Below are positions 7,301 through 16,303 of a stretch of 16,303 bases of DNA, one piece after another. The notes under the pieces were generated by a model. The model worked only from the letters and a program-made list of their open reading frames with translations. It did not search any database and was not told where the DNA came from. The stretch spans positions 1 through 16,303 of the forward strand of contig JAQUJJ010000083.1 of assembly GCA_028681035.1 (NCBI GenBank), given 5' to 3'. Every line of letters begins with the position of its first letter. The stretch's first letter is position 1. The DNA is from Candidatus Cloacimonadota bacterium (GTDB lineage Bacteria > Cloacimonadota > Cloacimonadia > Cloacimonadales > Cloacimonadaceae). The translations under genes and the position numbers were made by a program.

Positions 7301-8803
7301 ACTGTTGTTAATATATCTGAATCTGACTTTACCCGGGGCACAATAATTTGTCACAACCTGGACGAATTCTCGCAAAACACAAACTCTGTTAATATAGCTA
7401 ACTGCACGATCCAAGATTGTAGTCCCGCAGGAATTCTCTTGTCTAATATAGCAAATTTTGAGATCACCAATAACAATATTGCCGATAATAGCACAGGCAT
7501 CTCTTTGGTATATAGCGGTCATGGTTCCAATTATTTCATAAGAAATAATACTATCAATAGCAACAGCTCAAACGGAATATCTATAATAGGATCCAATGTG
7601 TTGCTTTACGAAGGCAACCAAATTCAGCAAAATAATTGTGGTATTGTAGCTAGTAACCTCAGTAGTTGGTGGCTGGTAGGATGGGAAGAATTGCTACCTG
7701 GACAAGATCAACGAGATCAATTGGTGCAGTATAATCAAAATTGTCAAATATTTATGACTTATGATTCATCTCCAGATTATTGCGCTTTTAATTGCATTCA
7801 AAACTTCCATCACGATAAGCATTGGATTCAAATGCATTTCCATAACCCTAATAACCCACCATTAGATATTCGCTATAATTATTGGGGTGATAATTTTGAC
7901 CCCGAAGTAGATTTGCATCCTGCATCAGCCTTTCTTTATGAGCCCACCTGGACTCCCGGAAATCTGGAGGCAATAGAAGAAAGTTCCGCCGCAGCATTAT
8001 ATAGAGTGGCATATAACCATGAAATGAACGCTGAATATGAAGCAGCAATTGTAGCTTATAAGCAGATCATAGATAGCTTTCCAAATACTGAATATGCAGC
8101 CCTTGCTGTTAAGGCATTGTTGAGAATTGAAGACCTAAAGAAAGACAGAGGAGATCCGAGTTTGGATTATACTGCTTTGAAGACCTATTTCGTTTCAGAA
8201 GACAACTTACATCTGAATCCTGGAATTGAGCATATTGTATCCAGACTGATAGCACAGACGGATATCAGAATTGAGAATTACATTGATGCTATTTCTTTCT
8301 ACGAAAGCGTGATCAGTAATCCTCCATCAAGTATTGATTCCTTATATGCTGTAATTGATATAGGCCACATTTACACACTCATGGGAAACTCCCAGAAATG
8401 TCAGGACTATACTGGGAAATACCCTGAGCTAAAACCTTCTAACCATGATGAATGGATCTTGAGTATCGATCTGTTGCTTAATGAGGTCTATGAATTGTGC
8501 CAATCTAGTGGGCAAGATGTTCCAAATAAAGTTATTATAGCATGTAACTACCCCAATCCATTCAATCCTTCCACCACTATATCGTTTTCGCTCCCCTCAA
8601 GTATGCCATGTAAACTGGAAATCTTCAATCTCCGCGGACAGAAGGTAAACACCCTTGTTAATAGTGAGATGAACGCAGGTAATCACTCAATCATATGGAA
8701 CGGTCAGGATAATAATCTTAAAACTGTGTCATCAGGTATATATATGTATAAAATAACCACGCCACAAGGAGCTCAGTCTTCAAAAATGATTCTGATGAAA
8801 TAA
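4358..8803 (+). CDS. Secreted C25 (gingipain-type) cysteine protease, multidomain
   Basis: This 1481-residue exported cysteine endopeptidase has GAAGGGAG 5 bases before its ATG. In order: a signal peptide (hydrophobic residues 3-20); a propeptide-like region to about 225; a C25 domain, about 226-660. Likely catalytic residues are H493 (FSCHGNKG) and C554 (AASCNTGQYD), and the domain closes with the typical YFGDPDMEIW near 650-659. The H-C spacing of 61 is wider than the 33 of RgpB gingipain, implying an insertion. Next come an Ig-like segment (about 666-745) and an Asn/Ser-rich right-handed beta-helix (about 755-1190, strands such as NNNIADNSTGISL). A TPR-like helical part follows (about 1210-1390, EYEAAIVAYKQIIDSFPNTEYA), then a FlgD-like T9SS sorting domain (YPNPFNPSTT at 1398, ending SSGIYMYK). 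Class is secure; substrate unknown. Length well exceeds a minimal C25 peptidase. Confidence 0.88.
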   Translation: MKYIALTLVLFASLFISLNALSHTEAFCIGDLSVQSNSRGYHELRLSDLGKTGEPGNPELPGKVISFIIPANQDACNLSTSASSTYLDGTYNVMPLQTGEYYNGQSNDFTAPNPTVYSSDEFYPNKYAEIIDQSYLDGANHIVSIIVYPLRYNPVTQVVEFVNNLSISFSLTASSSQAVYPKKRFAIDASKYEAYLYDSVLNKDDIPSLRYVPDIEVTPDSSIDFNYIIVCPSDILPQDETESNPFAEFITWKECKGHRVRCMSYDEIAAHPDAGNGDDIGDLLINDLAGKVRRFLKHQWEHHGLANVLMVGGKDDLIRHACYMGAYTGGPLPVEKKYPSDLYFAEYQGSWNNDDDTHNLYGEFDNSTIYPLAGLADDVDFLQDVFIGRIILPPIFTPPVGSPTRKEAVLNWTDKVIAYEKGPGNGFDGYLDSFYSLTASDITSDASAVLVGHGFIPERQTDSFSDGTLRPAGNYVIAKINDVLPGIIVFSCHGNKGRMGVAEHVFYDETKIKNYITSLDRYLIESYDGNNDYNGLDNLTNSQKKYPIFIAASCNTGQYDIDCSPQETENPSFAEAFTTFTSGIGGPLWIGNVRISYEGPFEAKFVSNLFNEDIVDDYPNANPWCGGVSFASARYTDGGPFGAGTKHSRHYFGDPDMEIWTARPSNLMLTLDYQGKSVIVKDESGAFVQNARVVFISSTDKRVVYTDVNGQAATNIDFSTVYAHKQNHVHDAVRIIQNQETIASVEDQTLEISDKIYVPVNSTLELSGSLKLIHQATIVSDGQLIIADNTDIYGSNTSELLGDGFGNKLTVNGGLTIGNNVGFAGANQWARWDGIYISNGDVVLMQNTTFNKTPLDVNNSFALMSCCSLTLSPLTITDSQINMSNSIVLQSNLAVNNSTANFNSCDFEESNALFEASEAEYSNSSLEECKTIYENAELTIIEGDYSDSSVNIAGQLTVESTTMSFNDDNDPSIPNSITTFDTVVNISESDFTRGTIICHNLDEFSQNTNSVNIANCTIQDCSPAGILLSNIANFEITNNNIADNSTGISLVYSGHGSNYFIRNNTINSNSSNGISIIGSNVLLYEGNQIQQNNCGIVASNLSSWWLVGWEELLPGQDQRDQLVQYNQNCQIFMTYDSSPDYCAFNCIQNFHHDKHWIQMHFHNPNNPPLDIRYNYWGDNFDPEVDLHPASAFLYEPTWTPGNLEAIEESSAAALYRVAYNHEMNAEYEAAIVAYKQIIDSFPNTEYAALAVKALLRIEDLKKDRGDPSLDYTALKTYFVSEDNLHLNPGIEHIVSRLIAQTDIRIENYIDAISFYESVISNPPSSIDSLYAVIDIGHIYTLMGNSQKCQDYTGKYPELKPSNHDEWILSIDLLLNEVYELCQSSGQDVPNKVIIACNYPNPFNPSTTISFSLPSSMPCKLEIFNLRGQKVNTLVNSEMNAGNHSIIWNGQDNNLKTVSSGIYMYKITTPQGAQSSKMILMK

Positions 8804-8818
8804 CCTTTGGCTATATCA

Positions 8819-8853
8819 GACAAAAAACCCGGGATTTCCCCGGGTTTTTTGTC
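8819..8853. terminator. Bidirectional Rho-independent terminator
   Basis: The 15-base arms 8819-8833 and 8839-8853 are exact reverse complements (GACAAAAAACCCGGG against CCCGGGTTTTTTGTC) around a 5-base loop. The six-T run on the plus side and six-A run on the other side allow termination from both directions. It lies 15 bases after the C25 stop codon and 35 bases past the end of the minus-strand mgtE remnant. Confidence 0.9.
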
Positions 8854-8887
8854 TTCAAATCTGTTACCTATATCTTTTATACCCCTA

Positions 8888-9340
8888 TCATAGATGCAGC
8901 AAGACCACCGCCAGCTTAAAATAAACCAGTAGCGACAGTACGCCCACGATCGTGGTGATAATCGGAGCCGCCATAATAGCCGGATCAATCTTGAATTTAC
9001 GGGCTACGATGGGCGGCGTACAACCCACCGTCTTGGCCAAAACCACGGCGAAGAGCAGCGACACCGTCATTGCCAGCAGTATGTCATTATTGAACAGCCA
9101 GATCCGCAGGAAATTCACTAGCGCCAAAACTACTCCCACGATCAGGCTCAAACGGATTTCTTTGAAGATCACCAGGAAATAATCCTTGATGGCGATCTCT
9201 CCCAGAGCCATACCGCGAATGACCAAGGTGGCAGATTGTGAGCCGGCATTTTCGCCTGTATCCATCAGCATTGGGATGAACGCTGCCAGGATCACGATGA
9301 AGGTGATGAAGGGGATGAAGCCCAAAATGGTGCCATAAGT
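8888..9340 (-). pseudogene. mgtE: Truncated MgtE magnesium transporter, C-terminal part
   Basis: MgtE proteins (about 450 residues) carry an amino-terminal cytosolic N domain, a CBS pair and five membrane helices forming a Mg2+ channel. Only about 150 residues of the membrane part remain. The hallmark loop MLMDTGENAGSQSATLVIRG is clear, followed by three more hydrophobic helices. Reading upstream, the frame meets a TGA at 9343-9341, and no N domain, CBS or first helix can be found. The family motif TTIVDVxGLLxYF near the end reads TTIVGVLSLLVYF here: the conserved Asp lining the metal site appears to be Gly (GGC, plus-strand 8942-8944). There is no RBS and only a TTG (9325) as possible start. 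This supports a non-functional remnant left by a deletion or rearrangement. Confidence 0.8.
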
Positions 9341-9343
9341 TCA

Positions 9344-9506
9344 GCTATGCCAAAGCGGCTCCCTCTCTATAGAATTGTGGAAATATATCAATGATCCTAG
9401 GAAAAATAGCTGTCCTGCACCCCTTTTGACTCGTAAATTCTGCTGATAATAGCTGAAATTATGCAAAGCAAAAAGATTTGGCTGTACTGAGGATTATATT
9501 TACAGA
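9344..9506. other. Gene-free stretch between mgtE remnant and hydF
   Basis: No recognisable gene or RNA. A TTGACT at 9426-9431 and a GATAAT at 9445-9450 are only 13 bases apart, too close for a normal sigma70 promoter. The promoter of the hydF operon should be in this stretch or slightly downstream, but I cannot place it. Confidence 0.35.
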
Positions 9507-9662
9507 ATGTTTGGCAGGATTACATTCTATTGGTTTAGCGTAGAGTTTGAGCTTGAGATGGGCTTTGCTTTATCACATGACAGGCCCTCTAAAAAAGGAC
9601 TTGACGGAAAAGGGCTGATTTGGCTGTATGAAAAGAAAGATAAGAATATATGGAGCAGATAG
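9507..9662 (+). CDS. Doubtful 51-residue open frame abutting hydF
   Basis: An ATG-started frame of 51 codons ends in TAG at 9660-9662, exactly before the hydF ATG (TAGATG). The frame is open back to an in-frame TAG at 9450-9452. The predicted peptide begins MFGRITFYWF and ends LYEKKDKNIWSR; I recognise no family. There is no good RBS: GAGG at 9489-9492 is 14 bases away. It may be a leader peptide, the tail of a decayed gene, or chance. The tail also contains the GGAG that serves as the hydF RBS. Confidence 0.2.
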   Translation: MFGRITFYWFSVEFELEMGFALSHDRPSKKGLDGKGLIWLYEKKDKNIWSR

Positions 9663-10867
9663 ATGAGTACTACCCCTCGTGGTGAAAGATTGATTATTGC
9701 CCTTTTGGGGCGTAGAAATGCAGGAAAATCCAGTTTGATTAATGCTCTGATCGGGCAAGAAGTTGCCATTGTATCTGAGACTCCTGGCACGACCACAGAC
9801 CCGGTAGCCAAGCACTATGAGCTATCGCCTCTGGGACCGGTAACCTTTTATGACACTGCCGGTCTGGATGATGAAGGTGAATTGGGGCAAAAAAGGGTGG
9901 CCTCCGCCCGTAAGATCCTCTACAGAGCTGATATTGTGATCTTTATAAATGACGGCAGCAAGTTTGATAAGCACGAACTGGATATGCTTAACCAAATCAG
10001 GGAGATGAAGATTCCCCTGCTCATGGTCTTCAATAAAGCTGACATTTCGCAGGCGGGAGCAGCTAACCTACGCTACTGCGAAGACCTTAAGATCCCTTAT
10101 GTGAGCCTTTCCGCCAAAGCCAAGACAGGTATCTCCGAAGCAAAAGCTGCACTGGTGAAGCTGGCTCCAAAGAGCGATAAAGAAGAGCGCGTGATCCTGG
10201 CTGACATCATCAAACCCAAAGACAGGATAATCCTGGTCTGCCCCATCGACAGCGCAGCTCCCAAGGGCCGTTTGATCCTGCCGCAAGTGCAGACCCTAAG
10301 AGAGATTCTGGATCGCGATGCTATTGGCATCATGGTCAAAGAGACCGAACTGGGGGAAGCCCTGGCTATGCTGAGTGAGCCGCCGGACCTTGTGGTTACA
10401 GATTCTCAGGTCATCGAGCAAGTGAATCGAGAGACTCCCGAGCCCATTGAATTAACCACTTTTTCCATTCTTTTCGCGCGTTACAAGGGCGAGCTGGATG
10501 TGCTGCTTACGGGCATCGATCAGATCGATCGGCTCAAAGACGGGGACAAGGTGATGATAGCCGAAGCCTGTTCTCATCACGCTCAGGAAGACGATATTGG
10601 CCGGGTAAAACTGCCACGTTGGATCAGTAAATATACCGGCAAAAAGCTAATCTATGAAGTCTATGCCGGGCACGATTTCCCGGAAAATCTGGAAGACTTT
10701 GCCCTCTGCGTTCACTGCGGGGGCTGCATGATCAATGCCGCAGAGATGAACCGCAGAATCCTGGAATGTCACAGGCGGGGCGTTCCCATCACAAATTATG
10801 GACTGCTAATCTGCAAAGTGCATGGCGCCTTTGATAGGGCCATCGCACCGCTAATGAGGGTGAGACA

Positions 10868-10871
<4 letters not shown>
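9663..10871 (+). CDS. hydF: [FeFe]-hydrogenase maturation GTPase HydF
   Basis: HydF is the scaffold on which the diiron subcluster made by HydE and HydG is held before transfer to the hydrogenase HydA. The 402-residue length is normal. The GTPase domain shows the P-loop GRRNAGKS (16-23), a TPGTTTDP switch, DTAG (64-67), NKAD (124-127) and a SAK motif. The carboxy-terminal iron-sulfur domain has C303-S-H305 and H351-C352-G-G-C355, matching the family signature CxH...HCxxC. GGAG at 9652-9655 is 7 bases before the ATG, and the start MSTTPRGERL resembles other HydF proteins. It is the first gene of the overlapping operon; its stop overlaps the next start by 4 bases (ATGA). HydE, HydG and HydA are not in this window. 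Confidence 0.95.
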
Positions 10872-14986
<4,115 letters not shown>

Positions 14987-14987
<1 letters not shown>

Positions 14988-16078
14988 TGCGCCGCCTCAT
15001 GGACAGATACATTCTGGGCGAGTTTCTACGCACTTATGTGATCATCTTCTTAAGCTTTGCTGCGGTCTTTATCGTGATCGATGTGGTGGACAATCTGCCC
15101 AAACTGCTGCGCGCAGGGGCTTCGGTGGATTTGGCCATGCTGTATTTTCTCCTGCGTCTGCCCTATTTGATCGTGCTTACATCTCCTGTTACAGTGCTGC
15201 TCACGGGCCTTTTCATGATGAACAATCTGGCCAAGCACAACGAATCTGTGGCCATCCGGGCTGCAGGGGTCAGCATCAAACGTGCCATGCTGCCGCTTTT
15301 TGCTCTGGGACTCATGATCTCGGGGGCGGTGGCTGTGATGGGTGAATACCTCTTGCCTTATGCTGAATCCGAAAGAAACGTCCTCTACAATGTAAAGATC
15401 AAAGGTGAACAGCCCGATGATCAAATGCTGAAAGCCCGCATCAACTATCGGGGCAAAGAAAACGACTTTTACTATTTTGGCTTCTTTGATGGCTATAAGA
15501 ATACCCTGCGCATTATTGACCTGACCAAGATCGATTTTGAGACCGGCGAAATCACCGAAAGGCTGACTGCCAGTAGCGCAAGCTGGAATGGCACAGGCTG
15601 GGAACTTCAGGAATGCGATATCCGCAGGTTCTCTGGAGGCAGGCAGGTCTTTGCCAGATACTATCCCAAAACGAGCATCCCAGTGCTGAATGTGGAACCC
15701 CAGGATTTTATCCGCATCACCAAAAAGACTCTGGCACTGAATTTCATGGAGCTGCGAGATTATATTGCCCGCCTTCAGCGCTTGGGAGATGATGCCAGCA
15801 AGGAAATCGTGGATCTGCACATGAAGATCTCCTTTCCGCTCACGAACCTGATCGTGATCTTCTTCTTCATCCCCATCGCCACCGCCAATGTGCGTAGCAA
15901 AGGCCGGGGCTGGGTCTTCATGCTGGGGCTGGTGGTCTGTTTTGCCTATCTCATCGTGGTGCAGATCAGCCAGAGTCTGGGCTACAACGGCATTATCCCG
16001 CCCATCTGGGCTGCCTGGGCACCCAATCTGGCCTTCACCCTCATCGGTTTGCTTTTCCTCAAAAAGGCCGAGATATAA
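14987..16078 (+). CDS. lptG: LptF/LptG (YjgP/YjgQ) family LPS export permease, LptG-like
   Basis: Second permease of the presumed LptB2FG exporter, 363 residues, normal for the family. The ATG overlaps the previous stop by one base (TGATG); GAGGT at 14973-14977 is 9 bases away. The start MRRLMDRYILGEFLRTY is the classic family opening. Six membrane helices are expected, at about 13-32, 50-75, 98-118, 275-295, 305-325 and 335-358, with a periplasmic beta-rich domain in between. The carboxy-terminal half has LHMKISFPLTNLIVIFFFIP, a well-kept stretch at the fourth helix. It is directly behind its paralogue, as lptF and lptG often are. No lptB, lptA or lptC is in the window. Confidence 0.85.
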
Positions 16079-16081
16079 AAT

Positions 16082-16303
16082 ATGTTATCAAACGATAAAC
16101 TGCGTCTTGCCTCTGCCTTCTTGAAAGGTCAAAGACTGACGCATCTCATCGGCTCAGCCTTGGATTATCGTCTGTCCGTCCTTTCCAAAAGAGTGATCCT
16201 AAGGCACTATCCGCCGGCAGTGATGATCGAACCCAGCAATATCTGCAACCTGCAGTGCCCCCTCTGCCCCAGTGGAAATGGCACTCTCAGCCGGCAGCGT
16301 GGC
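16082..16303 (+). CDS. Radical SAM protein, partial (5' end)
   Basis: The first 74 codons are present; the gene continues past the right edge. The cluster-binding CxxxCxxC is at C55, C59 and C62 (SNICNLQCPLCPSG), preceded by PPAVMIEPSN, the pattern of SPASM-type or otherwise multi-cluster radical SAM enzymes. The ATG follows the lptG stop after 3 bases and has only a weak RBS, so translation probably depends on ribosomes arriving from lptG. The first 43 residues are basic and helical-looking, without a signal peptide. The substrate cannot be judged from this piece; the position behind the LPS exporter genes may hint at an envelope-related job, but this is inference. Confidence 0.8.
   Translation, partial: MLSNDKLRLASAFLKGQRLTHLIGSALDYRLSVLSKRVILRHYPPAVMIEPSNICNLQCPLCPSGNGTLSRQRG

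Noticed and set aside
7400..7660. Repeated AAT-rich stretches as a possible CRISPR or tandem DNA repeat
   Set aside because: The recurrence is at the protein level (beta-helix rungs rich in Asn and Ser); there are no identical spaced DNA repeats.
9426..9450. TTGACT / GATAAT as the hydF operon promoter
   Set aside because: The spacer is only 13 bases, too short for a normal sigma70 promoter.
15050..15820. 256-codon minus-strand frame inside lptG
   Set aside because: Antisense shadow of a clear permease gene, without RBS or recognisable motif.

Overview
The window looks like the genome of an anaerobic, didermic (Gram-negative) bacterium. Two secreted proteins end in the 'YPNPF ... SSGIY' carboxy-terminal domain typical of type IX secretion (T9SS) cargo. 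LptF/LptG-type permeases imply a lipopolysaccharide outer membrane, and HydF implies an [FeFe]-hydrogenase. This combination fits the Bacteroidota/Chlorobi/Fibrobacter group and in particular Candidatus Cloacimonadota (Cloacimonas-like). The placement is inferred from protein style only; no database was searched.

Layout. Bases 1-45 hold the start of a minus-strand gene with a signal-peptide-like amino terminus; it runs off the left edge. Bases 46-563 have no convincing gene but carry several hairpins, including a perfect 22-bp inverted repeat (425-478). Bases 564-2413 look like an insertion sequence of about 1.85 kb: a DDE transposase bounded by 12-bp inverted repeats. A sigma70-like promoter follows at 2448-2477. 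It reads into two large secreted proteins, an FG-GAP (integrin-like) repeat protein and a 1481-residue gingipain-type C25 protease with beta-helix, helical-repeat and sorting regions. A perfect 15-bp hairpin with A and T tracts (8819-8853) closes that unit.

On the minus strand, 8888-9340 is the carboxy-terminal third of an MgtE magnesium transporter. It has lost its amino-terminal part and appears to have lost a metal-site Asp. About 320 bases of mostly non-coding DNA follow, with one doubtful 51-codon frame ending in TAG directly before the ATG of hydF.

From 9663 to the right edge lies a very tight plus-strand run: hydF, a nitrilase-superfamily amidohydrolase, ligA, an LptF-like permease, an LptG-like permease, and the start of a radical SAM protein. 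Neighbours overlap by 4, 4, 4 and 1 bases, then a 3-base gap, so co-transcription and translational coupling are likely. The run mixes hydrogenase maturation, small-molecule amide hydrolysis, DNA ligation and LPS export, so it reads as a housekeeping operon rather than one pathway.

I did not find a clear new defence or mobile system. The best candidates for follow-up are the mosaic C25 protease, the transposon ends with their extra CTGTTC palindrome, the 22-bp inverted repeat, the broken mgtE, and the overlapping operon starting with hydF.
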